This document shows positions 43,341-52,198 of a DNA stretch of 64,000 nucleotides, one piece after another. The stretch is from assembly GCA_020852255.1 (NCBI GenBank), contig JADZBD010000022.1, positions 24,761 through 88,760 of the forward strand, given 5' to 3'. Source of the DNA: Bacteroidia bacterium (GTDB taxonomy: Bacteria; Bacteroidota; Bacteroidia; JADZBD01). The position numbers and the translations under genes were made by a program. Under the pieces are notes generated by a model. That model was not told where the DNA came from, did not search any database, and was given only the letters and a program-made list of their open reading frames with translations. The first letter of the stretch is position 1; each line of letters begins with the position of its first letter.

Positions 43341-45146
43341 CTAGGGCAGCATTTCTGAAAGAGTATAAAACTTGAGCCGCCCTGTGGTATCATTTTCCAG
43401 CCACAGTAGAAATTCCCACAGCCACAAATATTTTGAATAAATGTGTTCGTTTTCACGATGCTTGTGAAAGTTTTGAGCAATCTTTTCCTTTACAACCACA
43501 ATTGACTTCTTTTCTTCCTCATGCGCACTTTTCAATAAATCAATTGACATCTCACCAAGCTTCTTCGTAAGTGAATAAAGTTGCTTTTCTAAGGGATCAG
43601 CAGCTTCTTCAGGTTTTAGTTCCTCAAACATTGATCTAGCCATCCGAATGGATGATTGCATAATTCCGAACGGATTCAGAAAGGCGTTGTGCTCCCAATC
43701 GAAAATAATAGATTCATCAATGCCAAAATACCTAACCCGCTCCTTATTATAATTAATGAGTTTGGCAATTAATTCCTTGTCTAAAATAACCCTTGGATAA
43801 ATTGCTTTCTTACTCTCTAATAAATACGCGGTCACTAGCCCCTTAGAAAAAATAATATTCTCATCACTGTAATAGGACCCGGTTGAAAGACCACCCCTAG
43901 TAAAAAAACCCTTTGTCATTAAAACGTATTGGACGCTTCTGACATACATGGTTATTAAATTGAAATTTGCAAGAAAGTCCTGCTCATTATCAAAAAAGGG
44001 GATCGAGATGCAGATATTGTCTGAAAATGTTTTATACTGGAGATGCTTAATTGCTTCCTTGTTTTTCTCGTTTGTATTTTCAAATAAACTTGCCTTGGCT
44101 AGGGCGAAGGACTCCTGAATGTCTTGGAGAATTGTTGAAGTAGTGTCGCTATCATACTCATCAATTAGTTCGCTAAAACCAAGAATATCCATGTAGCAAA
44201 TAATCCTTGGTTCGGTCTCAACAATTTCCTTTACAAAATAGTCCTTCGGGTCACGCGTCAACCTGATTTTAAAGCTTTGCTCCCGTTCATTCTCCAAATG
44301 AACATCAAAATGAGCCGAGAACTTTTTAATCGCCTCTTTAAGACTATTAACATTAAACTCTTCATTGGAAATACAAGATTTTGTCAAATTGGAAATTTCA
44401 TTTACCACATTGTACAGCAATTCACGGCAAGGCTCGTTTTTATCAATGAAGTACTCCTCCTTATCTGTATCAAACTCGACAATCCTTAGAAATAGTGTGT
44501 TAATACTTGCAATATAATGTAGCCAAAAGCGTCTTATCCCTTCTTCCTTGTTTGTACCACTGTTATATTCAAACAGAAGTTTCTTGAGTTTTCTTTTGAA
44601 CGCGTCTAAGAACGGTTTTTGATGGCTTGGGGCGGATATTTCCGTTACTAGCTTACTAAGATATATTCGGGTCCAAAGGGCGGTACACCATTCCGAAGAA
44701 ACATACTCAAGATATTCTTTAAGGGAGCGGGGCGAATAATCCCACTCAAAGTTTCGGAGATTTTCCGGAAGAATCCTTTTTGCCCTAATATTGATGAGTG
44801 GATAATAGACCTGCCGCTGTATCTCCGCAGAGTCGAGGAAAAATATTCCACTGTGAACAAAAATGCAATACTCAGGATTTTTAAGATCGTGATTAAAAAG
44901 GGTTTTACTGACCACGGTGGACTCTTTTTCTCGAGAGACAATTGCCTCAATGTTCCATTTCTGAGCTTGGACATCGATCTCTCTAGGCAAATCGTCAGTT
45001 ACAATAATGGACCTAATACTATCGTCCCAAAAATCCTGCGTTCCTGCCCTTTCGATAACGGCTAAATAAATACTCTTAACACTACTTGAAAAGTTTTCAG
45101 GATAGGAGTTCGGATTTTTTAATCGGATTTGAATAATCTCACTCAT
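43341..45146 (-). CDS. Class III nucleotide-cyclase-like protein with novel N-terminal half
   Basis: 601 residues. The C-terminal domain (~312-500) has YMDILGFSELI with Asp320, KTFSDNICISIPF with Asp376 and FTRGGLSTG at 416-422, the metal and nucleotide elements of class III cyclases. The Pycsar antiviral cyclases share this fold. Residues 1-300 show no known domain. It follows a PD-(D/E)XK-like gene by 51 bp. No TIR or cNMP-binding membrane effector is adjacent, so a Pycsar label is tentative. Confidence 0.6.
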   Translation of the reverse strand: MSEIIQIRLKNPNSYPENFSSSVKSIYLAVIERAGTQDFWDDSIRSIIVTDDLPREIDVQAQKWNIEAIVSREKESTVVSKTLFNHDLKNPEYCIFVHSGIFFLDSAEIQRQVYYPLINIRAKRILPENLRNFEWDYSPRSLKEYLEYVSSEWCTALWTRIYLSKLVTEISAPSHQKPFLDAFKRKLKKLLFEYNSGTNKEEGIRRFWLHYIASINTLFLRIVEFDTDKEEYFIDKNEPCRELLYNVVNEISNLTKSCISNEEFNVNSLKEAIKKFSAHFDVHLENEREQSFKIRLTRDPKDYFVKEIVETEPRIICYMDILGFSELIDEYDSDTTSTILQDIQESFALAKASLFENTNEKNKEAIKHLQYKTFSDNICISIPFFDNEQDFLANFNLITMYVRSVQYVLMTKGFFTRGGLSTGSYYSDENIIFSKGLVTAYLLESKKAIYPRVILDKELIAKLINYNKERVRYFGIDESIIFDWEHNAFLNPFGIMQSSIRMARSMFEELKPEEAADPLEKQLYSLTKKLGEMSIDLLKSAHEEEKKSIVVVKEKIAQNFHKHRENEHIYSKYLWLWEFLLWLENDTTGRLKFYTLSEMLP

Positions 45147-45197
45147 CTTTTCATTAATATATTGGAACTAAATGTAGTCGACAGATTTCATTATGCT

Positions 45198-46142
45198 TCA
45201 CCCAATCGTTAGCCCAATCCCATCATTATCTATGTAAGAGCTCTTGTCCGCCACGTCCTGAGAATTATTCAGGCCAATAAATACTTCCATGCTCCTCGGA
45301 AGCCCCTCTTCCAGAAAGGCATTTATCCGATTCGTAATAAGAATTCTTGGTCTGTAAAACTCAACCATTTCATAAATCCAAAAGGGGCGACGAGGTAATT
45401 CTCTTTGGAAATACTTTTCTAGCTTTCTGTAAGTTAGTCCTATCTCATAGAACGTCTCCACGCCAATCGTCAGGTCAGCTATTTCAAAATATTTTTCATT
45501 TACAAATTCATAAAGCCCCATGTAATATTGCTTTGACAATGAGGAAAGCAATTCCTCATTATAACTAACTCCATCATTGTACGGATCATGGTATTTGCAT
45601 TTTATTTTATCATACATGTTGTAGGTAACACTTGCCATTGAAAAATTAACAGAAATCTTTCCAGATCTGGATTGGGCCTTATGCTCTGCCATTACTCCAT
45701 GCCAATTACTACTATATCCTTTTGCTTCAATAGCAAAAATTGAGTTTGGACTAAATGAAATCAGATCGGGTCGCTTACCTTTGATTGGCATCCTTAAAAT
45801 TCGCATAGCAGCTTCATAATTAACGGTTAAAAGGCTATTGTTTATTCGCTTCGAGAGAAAGTCCGCAATGGCTCTTCCGGCAACAGTAGAAAACTGTCCC
45901 TTTTCGGTTGGATCATAAAGTGCTGGAGGGGGTATAGAAAAGTGATTATTGTAAAAGGTTTGCCTCTGTAAGTACTGACTGTATGTCAAGAACATTCCCA
46001 AGGTGCGAATGAATCTATTTAGCCGTGGTGCGCTTCCTTGGCCCGCAAACCCCAGATGTTTCAGAAATGCGATCCTGCTAATGGTGTAATTCAGGTTACT
46101 TGTTACACCATTAGAATCAATATATTCGACAGGAAGGTTCAT
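45198..46142 (-). CDS. PD-(D/E)XK nuclease-like protein
   Basis: 314 residues. RPDLISFSPNSIFAIEAKGYSS gives Asp126...Glu139-x-Lys141, the nuclease active-site pattern. The remaining sequence is unrecognised; YFEIADLTIGVETFYEIGLTY and PRILITNRINAFL are strand-rich. It is the first gene of the leftward operon with the cyclase-like gene. It may be a defence nuclease or the effector of that system. Confidence 0.55.
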   Translation of the reverse strand: MNLPVEYIDSNGVTSNLNYTISRIAFLKHLGFAGQGSAPRLNRFIRTLGMFLTYSQYLQRQTFYNNHFSIPPPALYDPTEKGQFSTVAGRAIADFLSKRINNSLLTVNYEAAMRILRMPIKGKRPDLISFSPNSIFAIEAKGYSSNWHGVMAEHKAQSRSGKISVNFSMASVTYNMYDKIKCKYHDPYNDGVSYNEELLSSLSKQYYMGLYEFVNEKYFEIADLTIGVETFYEIGLTYRKLEKYFQRELPRRPFWIYEMVEFYRPRILITNRINAFLEEGLPRSMEVFIGLNNSQDVADKSSYIDNDGIGLTIG

Positions 46143-46207
46143 CGCTCGTTTTATTAAAGATATGAAACATTGAACTTATCGCATGCAACGTGCCCACTTC
46201 CTGTATC

Positions 46208-46283
46208 ATTCCCCCATTCCCCCTCCATGATTCCCCCATGAACCCCTCTTTTTCCGCATAAAGCTTCCATGAATCCTCCATGA
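46208..46283. repeat. Iteron-like direct repeats
   Basis: Two 18-bp direct repeats, TCCATGATTCCCCCATGA (46224-46241) and TCCATGAATCCTCCATGA (46266-46283), match at 16 of 18 positions and are 42 bp apart, i.e. four helical turns. Each contains CCATGA twice, 11 bp apart. ATTCCCCC occurs three times at 46208, 46216 and 46230. Confidence 0.6.
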
Positions 46284-46616
46284 AATTTCCGAGGTGAGAA
46301 TTTCGCTTTTCTACCGCGAAATATTTTTATTCAGCCGATTTCTTCTTTGTTTTCTTCAAGAGCCGCGTTTTGATCTGAAACGCACCTCCCATATTATTTA
46401 TAAGTACAAATATTTGCCGTGATGATTATGAATGCAAAACGCAGTTGTGGTAAATGCCTCGTTCAGGAGGAAATTGCCAGGCACATGCGACTTGTATTTG
46501 AATAATCCTAATTCGGGGGGCGAAAATTTTGCCCGTAAGTCTTTGAGTCCTAAAGGCATGAATATACCCCAATACCTTGCGTGTGCCGGGTAGTGTACGC
46601 ATGTTTGTCCCAATCA

Positions 46617-46656
46617 CCCGGTAGCAAGTTTAAGTGAAGGCTTAAAACCTGCCGGG
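46617..46656. promoter_or_regulatory. Long imperfect hairpin before the primase-like gene
   Basis: CCCGGTAGCAAGTTTAAG (46617-46634) pairs with CTTAAAACCTGCCGGG (46641-46656) apart from a small internal loop, leaving 6 nt unpaired at the tip. It ends 22 bp before ATG 46679. It could be an attenuator, a translation-control hairpin or a single-strand initiation structure. Confidence 0.5.
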
Positions 46657-46678
46657 AGAAAAACTAAAACAAACGCGC

Positions 46679-47344
46679 ATGCAAATACTAAACGGATCAG
46701 CGGGGGAACGTAAGAAAACGTTTCAATGGCTGTACCGCTCCATGAGTAACGGCATCAGGAACGTAAAGTCCACCGAGGCACAGGAGTGGCTTAAGAAAAA
46801 CGGGCTATCGTATGAAATGACCGGGGCAGGGTTCTGTTCGGGGCAGGTTCAGCACCGTAAGTCAAAGGAGTTTATACGTGGCCTTGAAAATGTGAGATTC
46901 CTTCGGGCGAATAATATCGTCAGCAAGAACGGCGATACAGGTTACCTGATCTTCGCAAAGTTCGGCATCATCTTTCCACTAAAGGATGTGAAAGGAGAAG
47001 TGGTGAATTTTTATGGCATCCGTATCCGGCTGGAAAAACCGGAGCATTCATTTCTGAATGACGAGGGAATCTATCCATGTTTCCCTCATGAAATGACCAC
47101 ACGGCTTTTTATCACCACGAACATTCTGGATGCGGCAACCATTCTGGAATCAAGGGTGCTGGAAAACCGCGATGCCGTGATCTGTGTTCCGGGTGGAAAC
47201 TTTTTAAAACAGTACGAGGAAGCAATCGAAAGGCTAGGTCAATTAAAAAGCATCCATTGGATCGAATCACCGAGAGTAAAACTTACGGAGCCTCTCAGGG
47301 GAAGAACTATGCCAGAATTAATTAAAACGAAAAGCCATGAATGA
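46679..47344 (+). CDS. CHC2/Toprim-type primase relative lacking the zinc finger
   Basis: 221 residues. TEAQEWLKKNGLSYEMTGAGFCSGQV, IIFPLKDVKGEVVNFYGIRI and GIYPCFP, then a Toprim-like segment LFITTNILDAATILES and DAVICVPGGN. This matches the post-zinc-finger part of mobile-element primase proteins. The CHC2 finger is absent, and the Toprim glutamate position reads TTN, so primase activity is doubtful. It overlaps the helicase-like gene by 8 bp. Confidence 0.65.
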   Translation: MQILNGSAGERKKTFQWLYRSMSNGIRNVKSTEAQEWLKKNGLSYEMTGAGFCSGQVQHRKSKEFIRGLENVRFLRANNIVSKNGDTGYLIFAKFGIIFPLKDVKGEVVNFYGIRIRLEKPEHSFLNDEGIYPCFPHEMTTRLFITTNILDAATILESRVLENRDAVICVPGGNFLKQYEEAIERLGQLKSIHWIESPRVKLTEPLRGRTMPELIKTKSHE

Positions 47345-49223
47345 AGGAGTTAACCATTTAAGAAAGATCGCACGAGAGATACCTATATATAAGGTGTCCC
47401 CGCCCGACGGACAGAACCTGAACCATATTTACTTGCGTCACGGAAGCGATGGAGTCAAGAAAATCCTAGAAAGTGATGTCAGTCTTGAGGAACTGACCGA
47501 AGTAGAAAGTACGGCCCTTCCTATTCAGCCACTTGAATTGACCTCCCATGAAACCTCCATTGAAATTCCACCCGATGATTTTAAGCGTGGTGAGGAGAAC
47601 TTTGTGGCGACTCTAAATAAGGATAAAGGATGCGAAACCTCCGAAACGCCCTGCCTTGAGTTGATCCATGAGCATAAACTTCTGATGCGCTCATCTTACA
47701 ACCATTATTATGTATTGGGAACGGTAGTCCAAGACATGGGAAGCATGCGAGTGACGCTTATGATCGAAGAACAGGCTACGGGAAGGCGTGAAAGAACCAA
47801 ACTCGATCTCTATGAACGTGAGCAAGTGGGTCTTTATGCCGAGCAAGTGGGAGAACTTTTCACTCAACCTGTCGAAGCTGTTGTAAGCGATCTGCTTTAT
47901 CTGACCGATCTTCTGGAAAAACACCGGGAGCTTCAGATCGAGGAAACCAAAGTGGCGGTGAAGGCCAAGAGAAACAATTCTGTTTTAAGTGCTGAAAAGC
48001 AAAACGCCTGTGTGCAATTCCTAAAGGGAAAGAACCTCATGAAGGGAATCGATGAACTCATCGAACAGGCAGGTGTGGTTGGAGAAGAAAGCACACGCAG
48101 ACTCTTATTTGTGATTGCTTCTACCTATAAAATGAACACTCCCCTTCACGCATTGGTACAGGGGACATCAGGATCGGGGAAGAGCCACCTTATTAATAGT
48201 ATAGGTACGTGCTTCCCACCGGAAGATGTAATAAGCATGACACGGGTCACCTCAAAATCCTTTTATCACTACACCAAGGACGAGTTGGTCGACAAACTCC
48301 TTCTTATACAGGATTACGACGGGTTAGATGAAGAAGCGCAGTTCGCATTCCGCGAATTGCAAAGCGCAGGGAACATCAGTTCATCCACTACCTATAAAGA
48401 CCGTTATGGAAATCTGGTATCGGCGGTGAAAACCGTAAGAAGCCATTTCGCCTCCTTACTGGCAACCACGAAGGCGGAAGTTTACTACGACAACATGAGT
48501 CGCTCGCTTATTTCAGGAGTGGATGAAAGCGACGAACAGACCCGACGCATCGTACTTCATCAGAATAAAACTCTCGCGGGGTTGGTTGATGCGAAGAAGG
48601 AACGCCAAGCAAAGGAGTTTCTACAAAACTGTATGCGGTGCATTAAGCCGATGGATGTAGTGAATCCCTATGCTGACAAGGTTTACCTTCCCTTTGAAGC
48701 AAAAATGCTCCGTCGCCTTAACAGCCACTATCAGGCTTTTGTAAAACAGATCACGATCCTTCACCAGTATCAACGTGAAAAGGACGATCAGGGAAGGTTG
48801 ATCGCTTTGCCTGAAGACTTGAAAACGGCTTGCGAGATTCTCTTCGATGCCATCATGCTGAAAGTGGACGATCTGGATTCTTCGCTCCGGCAATTCTTTG
48901 ACCTGATGAAAGCGCACATTAAAAAATTGGTCACCAACGGAAAGCAAGCAGAGTACCAGTTTACGCAACGTGACGTGCGCCTATCACTCAATATAAGTAA
49001 GACACAATGTTTCAGATATTTTGAGGAACTGGAAATGTTGGAATACATCCAACGCACGGGAGGTTACGCCAACCGAGGGTTCAAATACAAGATTGTGTTC
49101 TGGGACGATATGCAAAAGATCAAAACTAAGGTGCAGGCCGACCTCAACCGCCAATTAGAAGCATTGGTTCTTGGTGGTTCAGAAGAAAAGGAACACCAAA
49201 ACTCGCATGAACAGGGCAACTGA
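47337..49223 (+). CDS. Helicase-like AAA ATPase of a mobile element
   Basis: 628 residues. Walker A GTSGSGKSHLINSIG near 280; Walker B KLLLIQDYDGLDEEAQFAFRELQSAG; a following YKDRYGNLVSAVKTVRSHFASLLATTKAE. A C-terminal winged-helix region (FTQRDVRLSLNISKTQCFRYFEELEML) precedes the end. This is the ATPase that in related elements follows a primase gene and precedes tandem tyrosine recombinases. It probably unwinds the element's origin or controls replication. Confidence 0.7.
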   Translation: MNEGVNHLRKIAREIPIYKVSPPDGQNLNHIYLRHGSDGVKKILESDVSLEELTEVESTALPIQPLELTSHETSIEIPPDDFKRGEENFVATLNKDKGCETSETPCLELIHEHKLLMRSSYNHYYVLGTVVQDMGSMRVTLMIEEQATGRRERTKLDLYEREQVGLYAEQVGELFTQPVEAVVSDLLYLTDLLEKHRELQIEETKVAVKAKRNNSVLSAEKQNACVQFLKGKNLMKGIDELIEQAGVVGEESTRRLLFVIASTYKMNTPLHALVQGTSGSGKSHLINSIGTCFPPEDVISMTRVTSKSFYHYTKDELVDKLLLIQDYDGLDEEAQFAFRELQSAGNISSSTTYKDRYGNLVSAVKTVRSHFASLLATTKAEVYYDNMSRSLISGVDESDEQTRRIVLHQNKTLAGLVDAKKERQAKEFLQNCMRCIKPMDVVNPYADKVYLPFEAKMLRRLNSHYQAFVKQITILHQYQREKDDQGRLIALPEDLKTACEILFDAIMLKVDDLDSSLRQFFDLMKAHIKKLVTNGKQAEYQFTQRDVRLSLNISKTQCFRYFEELEMLEYIQRTGGYANRGFKYKIVFWDDMQKIKTKVQADLNRQLEALVLGGSEEKEHQNSHEQGN

Positions 49224-49275
49224 GCCCTAGTGGTTCAGTATTTCAAGAGTACGCATTTATAGGGAGACCAAAAAT

Positions 49276-50208
49276 ATGAAACACTTACCCTTACAGAACG
49301 AATCCTTTGAAAGGCTTTACCGCGACTTTTCTCAAATGATTCGCGTAAAGGGGTATTCACGTGGGAAGTACACTTCTTATCCGGCCTGTGTAAGGGAGTT
49401 TCTATTCTTCATTGAAAACCGTGAGATCGGGGACATAAGGGACGTGGTGGCGCAGGATGTGATCGCCTATTATGAATACGTCCGTGAAAGGCCGAACCAA
49501 CGCCGTGAAGGGGGATTAAGCGACTCAATGATCCGTAGCCACTTGTTTTCACTCCGCTTGTTTTTTGATTTTCTGATGGATTCAGGAATCCGGGATTCTT
49601 CTCCCGCACATCTTCCTAAGTTTTCAATCGTAAAATATAAGGAGAGGCAGATCCTTACTACCGATGAAATACGCGAACTACAAAAGGCCTGCCAAACAAA
49701 GCGGGAGAAAGCACTTATTGCTCTTGCTTACGGATGCGGGATGAGGCGATCTGAGGTTACAAACTTGAACTTAAGTGATATCGCTTTTCATCAGGGAATG
49801 CTCACCATCAGGGATAGTAAGTTTGGCAAAAGTCGTATGATTCCTCTATCGGATAGCGTTCTTCAGAATTTACGCGAATACATTATCCAGGAACGCCCAC
49901 GCTACATCACTTCCCATACAAACGCTCATATTCATGCGGTCATATTAAACAACAGGGGGACACGCGCTTCAGGAGAGTATATATCCAATATGCTTAAAAC
50001 ACTTCTTAGCCGCACACAAAATCCGGTGATCCTTAAAAAAGAAATCACGCTTCACTGTCTGCGCCACTCCATTGCAACTCACCTGCTTGATAAAGGAGCC
50101 TCGATGGAATTCGTACAGGAATTCTTGGGTCATGCGGAAATGGATACTTCACTTCTGTATTCCAAACGTCGCGCTCAAAAGTTAAAAATCCAAAGACAGA
50201 TCCGCTAG
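49276..50208 (+). CDS. Tyrosine recombinase/integrase, catalytically complete
   Basis: 310 residues. SAM-like N-terminal core-binding domain, then the catalytic domain with Arg157 (GCGMRRSEV), Lys in DSKFGKSR, His260-x-x-Arg263 (LHCLRHS), His286 (FLGHAEM) and nucleophile Tyr295 (TSLLYSK). All six residues are present. It should integrate or excise the element. Its stop codon is followed directly by the ATG of a second recombinase. Confidence 0.92.
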   Translation: MKHLPLQNESFERLYRDFSQMIRVKGYSRGKYTSYPACVREFLFFIENREIGDIRDVVAQDVIAYYEYVRERPNQRREGGLSDSMIRSHLFSLRLFFDFLMDSGIRDSSPAHLPKFSIVKYKERQILTTDEIRELQKACQTKREKALIALAYGCGMRRSEVTNLNLSDIAFHQGMLTIRDSKFGKSRMIPLSDSVLQNLREYIIQERPRYITSHTNAHIHAVILNNRGTRASGEYISNMLKTLLSRTQNPVILKKEITLHCLRHSIATHLLDKGASMEFVQEFLGHAEMDTSLLYSKRRAQKLKIQRQIR

Positions 50209-51090
50209 ATGAACGCTGAACCCATTTCTTTTGAAAAGTACTTACATAGGGCTGGTTTCACGCCTATGTCCATCAGCAGTTATCTATACTCGACCAAGAA
50301 TTTTCTTGCAGTAAATCCCCAAGCTGAGAATTACGGCTATAAGGATATCATCAACGTTATGGAAGACACTGCAAAGATCAAAACCAACACACGGTACAGA
50401 ATCGCCATTCTTGCGGCAATCAAAAAATACTACGATTACCTAATTGCCATCGGTAAACGGCATGACCACCCTTGCCGAACGATTCATATCAAGCATAATC
50501 GTGATAGAAAAGTGATCCATCATGATCTATTCACCTCGGCGGAACTAGAACTTCTTCTTGAACGCGAGGAGCGTTACCCTGCCCTGAAGCTGAAGAATCA
50601 ATCTTTGATCTCGCTTCTTATTTTTCAGGGCTTGAGCACGGGGGAGATAATAAAAATGAAAGTCCATCACATCGACTTGGACTCCGGAAAAATATTTGTC
50701 AAGGAAAGAAAAAACACCATGCGACGACATCTGGACATGCATCCTAAGCAGTACCGTATCCTTGACCGCTATATAAATGAGTCGCGCAAGGAACTTCTTA
50801 AGGGCAGAGTATCAGATGCCCTCTTCATAGGGAAACTGGGAGTTGCGGCTTCAACCTGTGAGGTAGGATATCTTGTAGAACAGTTCGATTCTCTGTTCCC
50901 CGGTCGTAATCTCAATCCAACCACTGTCCGTCAGAGCGTGATCGCAAACTGGCTCAACGAGAAGAAGTTTTCTCTTGAAACCGTGCAACTCATGGCCGGT
51001 CACAGATTTATTTCTACTACCTTAAGGTATAGAAGGAACAATCAGGACGAGAAACGACTGCTGATTAATCGATTTCACCCCTTGGGCTAA
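50209..51090 (+). CDS. Second tyrosine recombinase, catalytic Arg and His replaced
   Basis: 293 residues. The fold is kept and Arg241, His265 (LMAGHRF) and Tyr274 (LRYRR) remain, but the first catalytic Arg is Ser143 (QGLSTGEII) and the His of HxxR is Thr238 (PTTVRQS). It is probably inactive alone and works as an architectural or regulatory partner of the upstream recombinase, with no gap between them. Right-hand end of the element is probably near 51.1 kb. Confidence 0.85.
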   Translation: MNAEPISFEKYLHRAGFTPMSISSYLYSTKNFLAVNPQAENYGYKDIINVMEDTAKIKTNTRYRIAILAAIKKYYDYLIAIGKRHDHPCRTIHIKHNRDRKVIHHDLFTSAELELLLEREERYPALKLKNQSLISLLIFQGLSTGEIIKMKVHHIDLDSGKIFVKERKNTMRRHLDMHPKQYRILDRYINESRKELLKGRVSDALFIGKLGVAASTCEVGYLVEQFDSLFPGRNLNPTTVRQSVIANWLNEKKFSLETVQLMAGHRFISTTLRYRRNNQDEKRLLINRFHPLG

Positions 51091-51129
51091 GGCCCTTACC
51101 CCCTTATTATCACGAGTTTCCACAGGAAG

Positions 51130-52182
51130 TTGCCCGACTTCCCGATTCCTGCTATATTTGAAAAACCTTCACGAGTCAAGAACGGAATGTTTCGCCAAAC
51201 CTTCACAAATCATTTTTCTACTTTACCTCCACAGTACACGGAGTCATATCGCTACGGCTTCGACGGGGTTGAGAAGGATGATGAAGTGAAGGGAAGTGGC
51301 AATAGTTACGACTTCGGTGCGAGAATTTACGACCCAAGGCTGGGAAGATGGTTAAGTGTGGATCCATTATCTAAAAATTATCCGAGCTATAGCCCCTTCA
51401 ATTTTGCTTCAAGTAATCCTGTCTACTTTATTGACAGAGATGGGCGTGTACAGGTTGATGCACAAGGGAATATTATTTATGAGGTTAATCCTTCAAAAAA
51501 ACCTTCAGAATACGATCAGGGAGATTATAAAGTCACCGTAACTCCTGTTTTTATCTTTGCAAATGACGGACGAAAAATTGAAGTTCAGCATTACACGGTT
51601 ATTAACAAAAAGACAGGAAGATCTGTTGATAATTCTGTGATTCAAGATTCATATAACTGCCATGGGATGACTTCTCTAAGTAGTGAATTCAGGGTTGGCT
51701 CAAAGTCAGATAAAAGTGAGTCAAATGCCCTTTTATTGGATAAGGGTGGATTCTCTCCTGAAAAGGAGTTAAGTGGTGGGGTGAATCAAGAATTTAGTAA
51801 AATAAAGAAGGGAGACATTATAGTATTATTTAATAAAGATGGAGTAGCAATACATTCCTATGTTTATGATGGTGATGGTACTGTAACTTCAAAAAATGGG
51901 GAAAGAAAAATAAACGAGCTTAATGTCGATAATAAAGATTCCAAAAAGGGAACCTTTGTCAAGGAGAATGCAACAGTTGAAGACATCTATAATCTTTATG
52001 CCTCTGAAAAGGATCCAGCAACCGCAATGGGATTTTTTACCCCTGTTAAGGATGCAATAATAAGTACTAACAGGACTGTAACGACAGAGTTTAAAACTGC
52101 CTCTGATCATACAAGAGAACGATCAAGTGTAGATATTGCACCTGCAGTCAGTACGTGCGTTGGTTGTAAGCAAGGAGATTAG
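51130..52182 (+). CDS. Orphan RHS core with NlpC/P60-like tip
   Basis: 350 residues. RHS core: YRYGFDGVEKDDEVKG, YDFGARIYDPRLGRWLSVDP, SPFNFASSNP. The tip has SYNCHGMTSLSS followed by IKKGDIIVLFNKDGVAIHSYVY and GTVTSKNG, a Cys...His pattern of NlpC/P60 or CHAP-like cysteine peptidases. It lacks the long repeat body. It starts 40 bp after the recombinase, so the integration may have displaced or captured this cassette. G+C is low. Confidence 0.65.
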   Translation: MPDFPIPAIFEKPSRVKNGMFRQTFTNHFSTLPPQYTESYRYGFDGVEKDDEVKGSGNSYDFGARIYDPRLGRWLSVDPLSKNYPSYSPFNFASSNPVYFIDRDGRVQVDAQGNIIYEVNPSKKPSEYDQGDYKVTVTPVFIFANDGRKIEVQHYTVINKKTGRSVDNSVIQDSYNCHGMTSLSSEFRVGSKSDKSESNALLLDKGGFSPEKELSGGVNQEFSKIKKGDIIVLFNKDGVAIHSYVYDGDGTVTSKNGERKINELNVDNKDSKKGTFVKENATVEDIYNLYASEKDPATAMGFFTPVKDAIISTNRTVTTEFKTASDHTRERSSVDIAPAVSTCVGCKQGD

Positions 52183-52198
52183 TGTTAAATATTTCAAT

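Larger units (their letters stand above)
46143..46678. other. 536-bp non-coding region; candidate replication origin
   Basis: Divergent region between the nuclease-like gene and the primase relative. It holds C-rich direct repeats (46208-46283), an A+T-rich stretch (46316-46415) and a strong hairpin just before the primase start. No convincing coding frame. The layout resembles an iteron-type origin next to its replication genes. Confidence 0.45.
18621..51090. mobile_element. Integrated element: virus-like module, defence cargo, replication/integration module
   Basis: All genes from 18.6 to 51.1 kb are foreign in type and lower in G+C than the chromosome on either side. The left third is one leftward run with lysis, membrane and compact structural-looking genes. 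The centre holds regulators, CBASS, restriction-modification and a cyclase. The right end holds a primase relative, a helicase-like ATPase and tandem tyrosine recombinases ending at 51090. Exact attachment sites were not found; boundaries are estimates. Two adjacent elements rather than one are possible. Confidence 0.65.

Noticed and set aside
43295..43480. N-terminal extension of the small gene after the cyclase
   Set aside because: It would overlap the cyclase C-terminus and reads as Cys-rich sequence without a pattern; ATG 43294 is cleaner.
46398..46617. Leftward open frames in the primase upstream region
   Set aside because: Two frames compete over the same bases, neither has protein-like composition, and the region has the features of a control or origin segment.
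18621..51090. Integrative conjugative element
   Set aside because: No relaxase, coupling protein or Tra/VirB genes were recognised; only recombinase and replication-type genes are present.
18580..51130. Attachment-site direct repeats at the inner edges of the element
   Set aside because: Comparing about 60 bp at 18.58-18.64 kb with 51.08-51.14 kb showed no shared word longer than chance; only the outer RHS-linked repeat was found.
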